Shown here: in pieces, positions 1 through 11,746 of the stretch
How positions within the stretch are numbered: the first letter of the stretch is position 1
Layout of the letters: each line of letters starts with the position of its first letter
NCBI GenBank assembly: GCA_024138025.1
Contig: JAMXBD010002246.1
Span: forward strand, 62,001-126,000
Length of the DNA: 64,000 nucleotides
Direction: 5' to 3'
DNA from: Combretum micranthum
Taxonomy: Eukaryota; Streptophyta; Magnoliopsida; Myrtales; Combretaceae
Made by a program: the position numbers and the translations under genes
Notes under the pieces: model-generated
The model's database searches: none
Seen by the model: the letters and a program-made list of their open reading frames with translations, nothing else
What the model was told of the DNA's origin: nothing

Positions 1-764
1 AATCTTCTTTTTTTTTTTGAAAAATAACAAAATTAATTAAGACTCCATTTGAGAAAAAAAAAATTAGTCACTATCCATGCCAATGGGGATAATGACAAAA
101 AAAAAAAACTTTACTTGAAGTGGTATTATTTTTTTTAAAAAATAAAGGTTTAAAAACCATTCAATCTAAAATTTTATTTACTAAAAAAAATGTTTGATTT
201 TTGAAAACTTCCTTTTTTAGGAAAGAAACAACTCCACATTTTTTAAAAAATTTGGTGGACTTTTTTGAAATTTTTTTATTTTTGAAAAAACATTTTTGGA
301 AGAAAATACAACTCCATTTTGAAAAGTTTGGTCAAAATCCCATGTTGAAATGCATGATTTGGTAAGGTTCTATAGGTTCCCCGATTTAGTGGTATTAAAC
401 CGGAGTGGAAGGACATTTCTTGATCTAGAGGGTGGAAAGCCACAGCCCCCGGACCTTACTTCGTCCTCCTCGCTTAGGCTCTTAAGACGGCCCTGGTACG
501 ACCGTATCTAGCACACAATCATGCTAATGCAAATGCAAATGCAAATACTTAAATAAATAAACAAACAAGCTTTTTGCCTTCTTTTTTTTTTTTTTGTATA
601 CCTGCAAAGTTAGTATATATTTACAGAACAATTATTCAATATAATATACAAAGAATCATATATTCACAAAAATTGAGCAAGGATAAATTTAAAATTTAAA
701 ATTCCTAAGTGGCTAGCCCTCTTTTTTTAAAAAAATTTAAATATCCCCAGTGGAGTCGCCAAGC
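1..764 (-). mobile_element. 5' internal segment of an adjoining Tat/Ogre-like unit (partial)
   Basis: These bases match about 8,562-9,321 closely: the same homopolymer-rich blocks, the same GC-rich leader patch (about 380-510) and the same primer-binding-like sequence (744-761, read on the minus strand) abutting an LTR edge at 765. On the minus strand the order is LTR, primer site, 5' internal sequence. This segment is therefore not a flank but the start of another internal region that runs off the window, sharing the LTR 765-3,236 with the element to its right. No coding region is seen. Confidence 0.7.
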
Positions 765-1978
765 TGTCGAGCCTGGATTTTTCCACTATCTGGTTTTTTC
801 TCCTAACCCATTCACATTAAACCCGAACCCATTTAACATGAATCCTCGACTAGGGTTAAAAGAAATTTTAATTTTTGAAAACTTTTTAGAGTCGCCACCC
901 GATATAAATCGGGAAAAAATAAAAGCTAGGATCAATGGGTCGGTTGATCCTAACTTAGCTACTAGTCTGCGAAAATTTGATTTAAAAAAACAAACTTTTA
1001 AAACCATATCATGGATTCGGGGGCTAACCTATTAAAACCAAATTTACCACTTTTGGAATTTTAAATTTATAATTATCCTTTTCATGCTCAAAAATTCAAA
1101 TAATATATTATGAAACAATATTCACAAGTCACATTATTCATTTTTTTATTTTTTTATGTGCTTTTCTTCATTTTTATTTTTTTTTAGAATATCAATATCA
1201 ACAAATATGTTTCCTTTTTTAAAAAAAAAACTTATATTTACAAAATATTTATTCACAATATTAAAAACAAAACATTTTTTTTTTTTTTAATGTCGCCCCA
1301 GGTGCCTACGTACTCGCTAATCGAGATCAGACAAAACGTAGTTCTTTTAAAAAGAACTTTAATTTGTTGATCAATTTTAATTTTTGAACTTCTCAATTTA
1401 AGTTCATTAAATTTTATTTTTATGAAAATCATTTTTGATGGTCCTATGATCTAATCAATTGATTTTCATTTCATGAAAACATATTTTTCTAAGTCCAAAA
1501 ATCATTTTTTTATTTTGTTTTGGAAAATTCAATTTTTATTTTATTATTTTTATTTATTTATTTATTTTTTTAAAATCATTACATAAATTCACAACATATT
1601 CAAAATATTTTACAATATATTAAAATTATTTTTCATGCATTAAATATACATTTCTAAAGCAATTTATGTATAAATACATATTAAAAATATTCAAAAATAT
1701 CAAAAAAATAAATTTATATAAAAAATAATTATTTTGATTTTTCTGGATTTTTCTGAATTTTTCTGAATTTTTACTATTTTTGAAATTAATTATATAATAA
1801 AAATAAAATAAAATATGGCGAATGACCTGGACCGTTGGATGGAGCGGCGATCTGGATCGTCTGATCTGAAACCAATCCTAGCCGTCTGATTTCGTTAACT
1901 CAATCTGAGGCGTTGATCACTTGATCAAATCTGGGCCGTTGGATTTATGATTAAATCTGGACCGTCTGATCTTCTTGA

Positions 1979-2120
1979 TCAATCTGGGCTTCTGCTCTGC
2001 TTGATTGAATCTGGGCCGTCTGATCTGCTTGATTGAATCTGGCCGTCTGACCTGCTTGATGAATCTGCTTCTGCTCTGCTTGATTGAATCTGGCCCTGAT
2101 CTGCTTGATTAATCTGGGCC
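1979..2120 (-). repeat. 28-bp tandem block, short version
   Basis: About five degenerate units built on 'gccgtctgatctgcttgatt'. The partner LTR has about eight cleaner units. The reading frames seen across it come from the repeat and are not a gene. Confidence 0.75.
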
Positions 2121-2587
2121 GTCTGATCTCTGACCGTTGACCGATGACAGACCGTTTGGTTCGGATCTTCGGTCGGACTCGAGCTCCACGGTAAGAAATG
2201 AATCGCGGCGTTTTCGGGGCTGATTTCGGCGGCTGTGGTGGTTGGTGCGCTGCAACTTTCGGCCCGACTCCTGGTGCGACGGCGGATCTCCTGAGTGGTG
2301 GCGTGCACCCAAAACGGCGGCAAGGGCGGCTCCGGGTGCACCGGTGTTGTTCATAAAAAAAAAAAAAAAAAATTGCATAGATGATTTTGATTTAATTTGA
2401 TCAAATCCAAGCACACTAAAACAATCAAACTTTGTTTCTAACACTCCTAAACCACTCAATTTGGATCAAATCTATCCAATCACTTCGAATTTGAAAATTC
2501 AATCCTACATCCTAAATTCGAAAATCCGAATTGAAATTGTAATGTATTTTTCTTCGAAATTGACTTTGCCTTTGATCCTAGTACCCC

Positions 2588-2597
2588 CTATTTATAG
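2588..2597 (-). promoter_or_regulatory. TATA box of the 3' LTR
   Basis: Minus-strand CTATAAATAG followed by a G run, about 640 bp into the LTR. It is the same in the partner LTR at 11,276-11,285 and recognisable in the diverged LTR at 40,328-40,336. Confidence 0.6.
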
Positions 2598-3058
2598 GTT
2601 GCATGCTCAATTTTACGTTTCGTACAGTTTCGAAAACGAATCGATTTTTGCCTCTTGATTTTTCACGAATTTAATTCGAAAATTCGTGATTAATTTGTTT
2701 GAAACTGATGAATTGATGATTGATTTCTCACATCCTTCATCAAATCATTTAATTTGGATAGATAAATCATCCAATTTTTATTCAATTCTTGTAACTCCCC
2801 ATTCATGTGCAATTGAATGCTTTGCAAATTGTATTTTTTCCCAATTTTTTTAGCACGAATTTTGTGACTTTTGGGTTGTTTTTACACATGAATTGTGCAC
2901 TAATCTTTCATATTCCATAACTACTTTGCAATTGCATCATCAATTTCAACAATTAATGTTGTTTTGTCAGTTAAAAACTGATGCAAAGTAAGGCAAAAAG
3001 TCACTTTGAGAAGGCAAAAAATATGAGATGATAAAAAGGCAAAAATTTGCCTTTACTA

Positions 3059-3123
3059 GGGTTTGAACCTGTGTCCTTGAGCTTGGGTATGTGTTTGGGT
3101 CAATGTATTTAACCAACAGGCCA
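3059..3123 (-). promoter_or_regulatory. tRNA-like A and B boxes in the 3' LTR
   Basis: Same box pair as in the partner LTR: A-like at 3,123-3,113, B-like at 3,069-3,059, minus strand, identical in sequence and spacing. Confidence 0.4.
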
Positions 3124-3236
3124 TTTGGCCTGTGCCTTGATCACTTAGCAAATTTCATCAATACTTAAGGCTTTTGGAAAAATGAGTTTAATTAAATTTA
3201 AGCCTTAATTAATTAGGCAAAAATTGGGTGTCTACA

Positions 3237-3254
3237 GCTGCCCTTCGTTGTGGT
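3237..3254 (-). other. Polypurine tract beside the 3' LTR
   Basis: On the minus strand the sequence GAAGGGCAGC directly precedes the LTR start TGTAGACACC. Its place and purine richness fit the plus-strand primer of a Gypsy-type element. Confidence 0.6.
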
Positions 3255-3360
3255 AAAGTTTGAACAAAACTTTTGCCACAAAGACAAAAAGATAACCAAT
3301 TTTTGCTTAGCTTCTCCTCCCAAATTTTATTTCAACAAGGAGATTTTATCTTGTGCTAAA

Positions 3361-3850
3361 CCATCTGTCGAGTTTAGACTTTGAGATTCGCTAGGTCAAC
3401 TGTCGGACCTAGACTTAGAAAACTGATAGACCATCTGTCGGGTCTAGATTTTGAGATTTGCTACGTCAACTGTCGGACCTAGACTTAGAAAACTGATAGA
3501 CCATCTGTCGGGTCTAGATTTTGAGATTTGCTAGGTCAACTGTCGGACCTAGACTTAGAAAACTGATAGACCATCTGTCGGGTCTAGATTTTGAGATTTG
3601 CTAGGTCAACTGTAGGACCTAGACTTAGAAAACTGATAGACCATCTGTCGGGTCTAGATTTTGAGATTTGCTAGGTCAACTGTCGGACCTAGACTTAGAA
3701 AACTGATAGACCATCTGTCGGGTCTAGATTTTGAGATTTGCTAGGTCAACTGTCGGACCTAGACTTAGAAAACTGGTAGACCATCTGTCGGGTCTAGATT
3801 TTGAGATTTGTCAGGTCAATTGTCGGACCTATAGGCTTTAATTTGGTCAT
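3361..3850. repeat. 70-bp tandem array, about 7 copies
   Basis: The start 'ccatctgtcg' recurs at 3,361, 3,431, 3,501, 3,571, 3,641, 3,711 and 3,781, an exact 70-bp period. Copies are almost identical except the first and last. It lies between the purine tract and the body of the internal region. Confidence 0.9.
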
Positions 3851-3920
3851 TTGCCGGATCTATGGGCTTTAATTTGGTCATTTGCCGGACCTATGGGCTT
3901 TGGTTTGGTTATTTGGTCTT
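3828..3920. repeat. 31-32-bp tandem array, about 3 copies
   Basis: Units containing 'ggacctatgggcttta' and 'tttggtcatttgccgg'. They start inside the last 70-bp unit, so the two arrays overlap in origin. Confidence 0.65.
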
Positions 3921-3944
3921 GGTCACCATCTGGAATGGATGGAT

Positions 3945-4190
3945 TCCTCAATTCTGTCTTGATCACCATCTTTAATGGATGGATTTCTGAATTCTGTCTT
4001 GATCACCATCTTTAGTGGATGGATTTCTGAATTCTGTCTTGATCACCATCTTTAGTAGATGGGTTTCTAAATTTTGTCTTGGTCACCATTTTTAGTGGAT
4101 GAATTTCTGAATTCTGTCTCGATCACCATCTTTAGTGGATAGATTTCTGAATTCTGTCTCCATCTTAAAAGAATGGATTTTGAATTTGGT
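3945..4190. repeat. 40-bp tandem array
   Basis: About six units with 'gatcaccatctttagtggat' followed by 'ggatttctgaattctgtctt'. It grades into the 33-bp array that follows and shares the core 'caccatct...ggatggatt'. Confidence 0.75.
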
Positions 4191-4845
4191 CATGATCACC
4201 ATCTCGAAAAGATGGATTTCTGAATTCTGTATTGGGTCACCATCTCGAAAGGATGGATTTTGTATTTGGTCACCATCTCAAAAGGATGGATTTTGTATTT
4301 GGTCACCATCTCAAAAGGATGGATTTTGTATTTGGTCACCATCTCTGAAGGATGGATTTTGAATTTGGGTCACTATCTCAAAAGGATGGATTTTGTATTC
4401 GGTCACCATCTCTAAATGATGGATTTTAAATTTGGTCACCATCTCAAAAGGATGGATTTTGTATTTGGTCACCATTTCTGAAGGATGGATTTTGAATTTG
4501 GGTCACTATCTCAAAAGGATGGATTTTGTATTTGGTCACCATCTCTAAAGGATGGATTTTAAATTTGGTCACCATCTCTAAAGGATGGATTTTGAATTTG
4601 GTCACCATCTCTAAAGGATGGATTTGTATTTGGTCACCATCTCTAAAGGATGGATTTTGAATTTGGTCACCATCTCAAAAGGATGGATTTTGAATTTGGT
4701 CACCATCTCTAAAGGATGGATTTTGAATTTGGTCACCATCTCTAAAGGATGGATTTTGAATTTGGTCACCATCTCTAAAGGATGGATTTTGAATTTGGTC
4801 ACCATCTCAAAAGGATGGATTTTGAATTTTGGTCAGTACTAGACT
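4190..4845. repeat. 33-bp tandem array, about 20 copies
   Basis: The core 'ggtcaccatctctaaaggat' recurs, for example at 4,632, 4,665 and 4,698, with a 33-bp period. Since 33 is divisible by three and the unit lacks stops in some frames, repetitive open frames appear on both strands (minus residues such as MVTKFKIHPLE). They are by-products of the repeat. Confidence 0.9.
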
Positions 4846-4884
4846 ATCTGTCGAGTCTTAACTGAGGGGTACTTGTGATTTTTC

Positions 4885-4995
4885 AATCCACTTGGGGACT
4901 TGGTTTTTTTCTGATCCACTTGGGGACTTGGTTTTTTCTGATCCACTTGGGGAACTGGTTTTTTCTGATCCACTTAGGGACTTGGTTTTTCTTTT
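4885..4995. repeat. 27-28-bp tandem array, 4 copies
   Basis: Four units with 'tccacttggggacttggttt' and 'tctga'. Confidence 0.8.
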
Positions 4996-4996
4996 T

Positions 4997-5370
4997 TGGA
5001 AAACTCGAATAGGCTTCAGACTTTTTTCTTTTTTGGGACTCTTGGATGGGCTTCAAGCTTTTTTTTTTTTTTTTGAAAACTTGGTTTGAAAACTTGGATG
5101 GGCTTCAAGTTTTTCTTTTTTTGGAAAACTTGGTTTGAAAACTTGGACGGGCTTTAAGTTTTTCTTTTTTTGGAAAACTTGGTTTGAAAACTTGGATGGG
5201 CTTCAAGTTTTTCTTTCTTCTTGGAAGACTCGGATGGACTTCAAGCTTTTTTTGAAAACTTTGGAAACTTGGTTCAAACCAAAACTTGGATGGGCTTCAA
5301 GTTTTTCTTTCTTCTTGGAAGACTCGGATGGACTTCAAGCTTTTTTTGAAAACTTTGGAAACTTGGTTCA
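4997..5370. repeat. About 50-60-bp tandem array, degenerate
   Basis: Units built on 'gatgggcttcaagtttttct' and 'ggaaaacttggtttgaaaac', about seven in number with variable spacing. One longer unit (5,206-5,365) is itself duplicated. Confidence 0.75.
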
Positions 5371-5429
5371 AACGTACCCTATGAACTGGCGTTTGGTTTT
5401 AACATTAGTGCACTTCTCGAGCTGACACT

Positions 5430-5790
5430 CGACTTGTTAAGGCGCTCCTTGAGCTGGCCTAAAACTTACAACTTGCAAGGCAGCACAACACTTCCTTAAG
5501 TTGGCGATTCTCAATTTGAAGAATAGGATGAAGCTCCTTTGAGCATACGATCCTAAAAAAAAAAACGACAAGCTCCCTTGAGCAGACTATCCTGATGTTG
5601 AAGAAATAGGATGATGCTCCTTTGGGCATACAATCCTAAAGATTGAAAGGTAGGATGACGCTCCTTTGAGCAGGTGACCCTAATACCTAAACAGGTAGGA
5701 TGACGCTCCTTTGAGCAATCGATCCTAAAACTTAAACAAATAGGATGACGCTCCTTTGAGCAGGTGATCCTAAAACTTAAACACAAACTT
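5430..5790. repeat. About 54-bp tandem array, 6 copies
   Basis: Units of 'taggatgacgctcctttgag' plus 'gatcctaaaacttaaaca'. The related phrase 'ctccttgagctgg' recurs in a separate array of the second Tat/Ogre-like copy at 44,915-45,130. Confidence 0.8.
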
Positions 5791-8340
5791 GAAAATCAAG
5801 TTTTGAAAACCGTAGCCTGAATTTTTTTGGCTAATTTTTTAATGTGGGAAATTCTTCCCCTTTTTTCATTGAAAATTTTTAAGAAAACCTTTGAGAATTT
5901 TTTTCTTTTAAAAACCAAAACCTTATGCCCCTTTTTTTTTTTTTTTTTTGCTAAGTTTTTTTTTTTAATTTAAACCAAAGGCAATTTTTTTACTTTTAAT
6001 GAAGAAAACTTATTTTCTCTTTTTTTTTACTTTTTTTTATTACTTTTCAGATATTTGGAAAAAACTTTTTTTATTTTTATTTTTTTGGAAGAAATTCCTT
6101 CTTTTCTTGGACCTTTTAAAGGTAAAAAGTTTCCTTTTTTCTTTTTGAATTCCAACTTTTTTTGAAAGTTACCAACAGGTAAAAATAATCATAAATAGGG
6201 TTTGCCCCATTGATCACTCATTTTTTTTTTTCAGCCTAAGGCTTCACTATTAACCACCTAAGGTCTTTTATTGAAAAATTTTAATCATTGGGGGCAAAGT
6301 TTTTCTTTTAGGACATTAATTTGAAAATTGGGGCATTGTTTCCAACTTTGGGGCAATTAATTCCTAACCCTGAGGCAGACTTCTTTCAAATTGGGGCAAA
6401 TGATTTCATGCCCCTGGGATGATTCTTACACCAAGGTTGGTTATCTTATTTTAAGTTACCTAATCAAAGAGGACTTCCTTACACTCTCTTAGGCTTATTT
6501 TCACACATTTGACTCGGATTCCAAAAATTATGGTCCGGCTTGCAAGTGACACACTTTGGTCAATCTATTAGGTCTTTTTTGGACTATAATGTGGGCTTTT
6601 GGTTGTTGGCTTTAATCAAAAAGGATATTTCATAAAGGCTTTTTTTTGAAAATTTTTCAACACATCCCGGGTTTACAAGTCAAGAACCCTTAAGGAAAAC
6701 TTGAATATGCACTTATCCTAGTTTCAAGGCATTAATAATCAACTCCTTTGATCCAAAGAGTCTCCAAAGGGTGGAATTGTGGATGGGCCCATAATATAGA
6801 TTTTGGACCTTGTGTTTTGATGGGCTTTGAACTTTGAGCATGTGCCCCCAGTGTTTGGGTATGATCACCTTGTGTGATTGTCTTCCATCAGGGTGGAATT
6901 GTGGGTGGGTCCATGATATAAATTTTGGACCTTGTGTTTTGATGGGCCTTGAGCTTTAAGCATATGCTTCTAATTTCTTGGTTTAATCACCTTGCTTGGC
7001 TATTCTTCATTTTTTTTTCATTTTTTTTTGGCACTTTATTCATGCATCCCTTTTTCTTCTTTTTTGCAAGGTGATTTGTATTTTTTCCATTGGATGGCTT
7101 ATAGCTCAAAGTATATGGATTGTGTATGGTTTGGGATAGAAACTCTTCTTCCTTTCAAAGGAAATGATTTATTTATGTCAATTGACTACTCTTGAATTGA
7201 TGCAACTAGGGCAAGTGCATATAAGTTAATCCTTTTTCTCCTTGATAATGACCCTGACCTCCAAATTGCCCCGTTGTGGGGTACCCTAATGTAGGGTGGT
7301 TCTTGACAGGGCTTAATTTTAAAAAATTCTTCCTTAATAGGCTCAAATGGGTTAACAAAGGATAATGTGTTTAGGACTTTGAAATGAATGCCTAATGTCA
7401 CTTTGACCTATGTATCAAATTCAAACTAGACCTCCTTTAAGGAATGAGTCCATTTTATCTCTCACAATTCACTCCACTCTTAGTGTGTAGGGTAGTGTTT
7501 GGGATTAAGTTTGCCTCTTTTCATTCTAGGCACTATTTAATAAGAATTTTTGGGTTTTCAATCATCCATTTTTTTATTGCCTCAGGATATTAACTAAATG
7601 CCCCATTTGGGTTTATCTCTTGGAGATTAAACTTAACAAATGCCCTTAATTGGCAATGAATAATCTTTGGTTGCCCCCTAGTTTTGATTTCATTTGCCTT
7701 TAGCTTAAAATGAATGATCATTGAGGTAACAATTTTGAAACATTCTTTTTCTGTTGGCAATTTTCCTTCTTTTCTAATTTTTTATTTTTTTATTTTTTGA
7801 AAATAACCTTTATTCTCTTTCTCATTTGTTGGAAAACAATTTTCATTTTTTTTTCTTAAAAAAAATTGTTGGAGAACAAGTTTGAAAAACTTTTATTCTC
7901 TTTTTTTTTAGACAACAACTTTTTGTTCTCACTTTTTAAAAAAATCTTCAAAAAAAAAAGTTGTTAATGGATATTTACAAAAAAGAATGTTTGAAAATGA
8001 TTATTTATCCTAAAGTGGAAAAAGGATATTTACAAAAATAATTCATTTTTTTTCTTTTTTCTTTAAGGCAAAAATTATTTTACAAGAATAGTGGAACAAA
8101 AAAGACCCCCCTTTTTCTTTTAGAAGGAAATTCAAATGGGGGTTGATTTTTACAGGGATGATTATCCTGAAGACAAGGGAGAGGAATACATATGACAAAG
8201 GTAATTTTGATTGGAGAGGACCTATAACTATAGGTGGACAAAATTTACTCTATGAGTATTTACAAGTCTACTGTACACATTTTTATTTTATTTTATTTTT
8301 TTCTTAAAAAAATGCAAAGATGCAATGCAAGCATACAGAT
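5791..8340 (-). other. Internal region without recognisable genes
   Basis: Apart from the 122-bp duplication, this part of the element is homopolymer-rich. A minus-strand frame of 71 residues at 7,186-7,401 has ordinary amino-acid composition but matches no family I recognise. It could be a remnant of an element gene or chance. Confidence 0.5.
6769..6990. repeat. 122-bp duplication
   Basis: 'gggtggaattgtgg' starts at 6,769 and 6,891, and the following about 90 bp match closely. Two copies only. Confidence 0.75.
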
Positions 8341-8344
8341 GCAA

Positions 8345-8660
8345 TTGGGGATAATGACCTTGAAAATTTGATGAAAAAATTTTGCTGGAGTTGATGAAAA
8401 ATTATTTTTTTTTTTGAAAACCTTTTTTTTAAAAAAAGCAAAAAAAATAACTCCATTTTTTAAAAAAAATTTTGGTCACTATCCATATAAATGGAGATAA
8501 GGACCCTGAAAGTTTTGGTGAAAAAGTTTTGTTGGAATTGATGAAAAATCATTTTTTTGAAAATCTTCTTTTTTTTTGAAAAATAACAAAATTAATTAAG
8601 ACTCCATTTGAGAAAAAAAAATTAGTCACTATCCATGCCAATGGGGATAATGACAAAAAA
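8345..8660. repeat. Degenerate triplication in the 5' internal region
   Basis: Three related blocks of about 130 bp, each with 'aactccat', an A/T run, 'tcactatccat' and 'ggggataatgac' or close variants. The last block also occurs at 1-95. Confidence 0.55.
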
Positions 8661-8929
8661 AAACTTTACTTGAAGTGGTATTATTTTTTTTAAAAATATA
8701 AAGGTTTAAAAACCATTTCAATCTAAAATTTTATTTACTAAAAAAAATGTTTGATTTTTGAAAACTTCCTTTTTTAGGAAAGAAACAACTCCACATTTTT
8801 TAAAAAAATTTGGTGGACTTTTTTGAAATTTTTTTATTTTTGAAAAAACATTTTTTGGAAGAAAATACAACTCCATTTTTTTGAAAAGTTTGGTCAAAAT
8901 CCCATGTTGAAATGCATGATTTGGTAGGT

Positions 8930-9085
8930 TCTATAGGTTCCCCGATTTAGTGGTACTAAACCGGAGTGGGAGGACATTTCTTGATCTAGAGGGTGGAAAG
9001 CCACAGCCCCCGGACCTTACTTCGTCCTCCTCGCTTAGGCTCTTAAGACGGCCCTGGTACGACCGTATCTAGCACACAATCATGC
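8930..9085 (-). other. GC-rich structured patch in the element leader
   Basis: A GC-rich patch in an otherwise AT-rich leader, near-identical at about 370-510. It contains an inverted repeat around 'ttagtggtactaa' with short complementary flanks. Close to the primer site, it could be a packaging or leader RNA structure; this is inference from position. Confidence 0.35.
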
Positions 9086-9300
9086 TAATGCAAATGCAAA
9101 TGCAAATACTTAAATAAATAAACAAACAAGCTTTTTGCCTTCTTTTTTTTTTTTATACCTGCAAGGTTAGTATATATTTACAGAACAATTATTCAATATA
9201 ATATACAAAGAATCAATATTCACAAAAATTGAGCAAGGATAAATTTAAAATTTAAAATTCCTAAGTGGCTAGCCCTCTTTTTTTTAAAAAATTTAAATAT

Positions 9301-9318
9301 TCCCCAGTGGAGTCGCCA
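9301..9318 (-). other. Primer-binding-like site (Tat/Ogre-like element)
   Basis: Minus-strand TGGCGACTCCACTGGGGA lies three bases after the LTR end, where a tRNA primer site belongs. The assignment to the Tat/Ogre lineage is from memory. A second copy at 744-761 follows the other LTR, which is what reveals the tandem arrangement. Confidence 0.7.
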
Positions 9319-10569
9319 AGCTGTCGAGCCTGGATTTTTTTCACTATCTGGTTCATTTCTCCTAACCCGATTCACATTAAACCCGAACCCATTTAACATG
9401 AATCCTCGACTAGGGGTTAAAAGAAATTTTAATTTTTGAAAACTTTTTAGAGTCGCCACCCGATATAAATCGGGAAAAAATAAAAAGCTAGGATCAATGG
9501 GTCGGTTGATCCTAACTTAGCTACTAGTCTGCGAAAATTTGATTTAAAAAAAAACAACTTTTAAAACCAGATATCATGGATTCGGGGGCTAACCTATTAA
9601 AACCAAATTTACCACTTTTGGAATTTTAAATTTATAATTATCCTTTTCATGCTCAAAAATTCAAATAATATATTATGAAACAATTTCACAAATCACATTA
9701 TTCATTTTTTTATTTTTATGTGCTTTTCTTCATTTTTATTTTTTTTTTAGAATATCAATATCAACAAATATTTTCCTTTTTAAAAAAAAACTTATATTTA
9801 CAAAATATTTATTCACAATATTAAAAACAAAACATTTTTTTTATTTTTAATGTCGCCCCGCAGGTGCCTACGTACTCGCTAATCGAGATCAGACAAAACG
9901 TAGTTCTTTTAAAAAGAACTTTAATTTGTTGATCAATTTTAATTTTTGAACTATTTCTCATTTAAGTTCATTAAATTTTAATTTTTATGAAAATCATTTT
10001 TGATGATCCTATGATCTAATCAATTGATTTTCATTTCATGAAAAATATTTTTCTAAGTCCAAAAATCATTTTTTTTTTATTTTGGTTTTGGAAAATTCAA
10101 TTTTGTTATTTTTATTTATTTTTATTATTTTTATTTATTTATTTTTTTTTAATAATCATTACATAAATTCACAACATATTCAAAATATTTTACAATATAT
10201 TAAAATTATTTTTCATGCATTAAATATACATTTCTAAAGCAATTTATGTATAAATACATATTAAAAATATTCAAAAATATTCAAAAATATCAAAAAAAAA
10301 TAAATTTATATGAAAAATAATTATTTTGATTTTTCTGGATTTTTCTGAATTTTTGAATTTTTCTGAATTTTTATGAATTTTTTACTATTTTTTGAAATTA
10401 ATTATATAATAAAAATATAATAAAATAGTGCGATTGACCTGGACCGTTGGATGGAGCGGGCGCGATCTGGATCGTCTGATCTGAAGACCAATCCTGGCCG
10501 TCTGATTTCGTTGACTCAATCTGAGGCGTTGATCACTTTGATCAAATCTGGGCCGTCGGATTTGGATTA

Positions 10570-10795
10570 TTAAATCTGGACCGTCTGATCTTCTTGATCA
10601 AATCTGGGCCGTCTGATCTGCTTGATCGAATCTGGGCCGTCTGATCTGCTTGATTGAATCTGGGCCGTCTGATCTGCTTGATTGAATCTGGGCCGTCTGA
10701 CCTGCTTGATTGAATCTGGGCCGTCTGATCTGCTTGATTGAATCTGGGCCGTCTGATCTGCTTGATTGAATCTGGGCCGTCTGATCTGCTTGACC
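10570..10795 (-). repeat. 28-bp tandem block, expanded version
   Basis: About eight units with the core 'ctgggccgtctgatctgctt', nearly exact 28-bp period. Because 28 is not a multiple of three, each frame cycles through all codon phases, which gives three overlapping long minus-strand frames with the same repeating residues (DGPDSIKQ). These are artefacts. Confidence 0.8.
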
Positions 10796-11275
10796 GTTGA
10801 CCGATGACAGACCGTGTTGGGTTCGGATCTTCGGGTCGGATCTCGGAGCTCCGACGGGTGAAGAAGATGAAGTCGCGGCGTTTCGGGGCTGATTTCGGCG
10901 GCTGTGGTGGTTGGTGGCGGCTGGAAGCTTGTCGGCCCGACTCCTGGTGCGACAGCGGATCTCCTGGAGGTGGTGGCGTGCACCCAAAACGGCGGCAAGG
11001 GGCGGCTCCGGTGGTGGTCGCCGGCGGTTGTTCAGAAAAAAAATAAAAAAAATTTGCAGAAATGATTTTGATTAATTTGATCAAATCCAAGCACACTAAA
11101 ACAATCAAAATTTGTTTCTAACACTCCTAAACCACTCAATTTGGATCAAATATGATCCAATCACTTCGAATTTGAAAAATTCGAATCCTACATCCTAAAT
11201 TCGAAAATTCCGAATTGATATTGTTATGTATGTGTTTCTTCGAAATTGACTTGTGCCTTTTGATCCTAGTACCCC

Positions 11276-11285
11276 CTATTTATAG
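11276..11285 (-). promoter_or_regulatory. TATA box of the 5' LTR
   Basis: Minus-strand CTATAAATAG followed by GGGGG. It is the most likely RNA polymerase II start region for the element, and its strand supports minus orientation. Confidence 0.6.
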
Positions 11286-11746
11286 GTTGCAAGCTCAATT
11301 TTACGTTTCGTACAGTTTCGAAAACGAATCGATTTTTGCCTCTTGATTTTTCACGAATTTAATTCGAAAATTCGTGATTAATTTGTTTGAAACTGATGAA
11401 TTGATGATTGATTTCTCATATCCTTCATCAAATCATTTAATTTGGATAGATAAATCATCCAATTTTTATTCAATTCTTGTAACTCCCCATTCATGTGCAA
11501 TTGAATGCTTTGCAAATTGTATTTTTTCCCAATTTTTTTAGCACGAATTTTGTGACTTTTGGGTTGTTTTTACACATGAATTGTGCACTAATCTTTCATA
11601 TTCCATAACTACTTTGCAATTGCATCATCAATTTCAACAATTAATGTTGTTTTGTCAGTTAAAAACTGATGCAAAGTAAGGCAAAAAGTCACTTTGAGAA
11701 GGCAAAAAATATGAGATGATAAAAAGGAAAAAATTTGCCTTTGCTA

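Larger units (their letters stand above)
765..3236 (-). repeat. 3' LTR of the Tat/Ogre-like element
   Basis: It matches 9,322-11,924 along its length and is about 130 bp shorter, mainly because the 28-bp repeat block (1,979-2,120) has fewer units. On the minus strand it begins TGTAGACACC at 3,236 and ends GGCTCGACA at 765. The body is very AT-rich, with a GC-rich island near 1,820-2,345. Confidence 0.8.

Noticed and set aside
709..1035. 108-residue plus-strand frame and its antisense frame at 786-1,007
   Set aside because: Lies across the LTR edge and primer site of the Tat/Ogre-like element; no family resemblance, and the antisense is open only by composition.
3361..3850. CRISPR-like look of regularly spaced repeats
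   Set aside because: Units are contiguous 70-bp tandem copies without unique spacers, in a plant retrotransposon.
4135..4842. Repetitive open frames on both strands
   Set aside because: Explained fully by the 33-bp array without stops; no start context or conserved flanks.
8272..9321. Initial reading that the Tat/Ogre-like LTR starts near 8,272, giving a 3.65-kb LTR
   Set aside because: A primer-binding-like site inside this stretch (9,301-9,318), directly beside TGTCGAGCC, places the LTR edge at 9,322; the extra similarity is due to the tandem arrangement.
10542..11108. Three overlapping minus-strand frames of 129-188 residues
   Set aside because: They read the 28-bp tandem block in all three phases, giving the same DGPDSIKQ-like repeat; a product of the repeat period.
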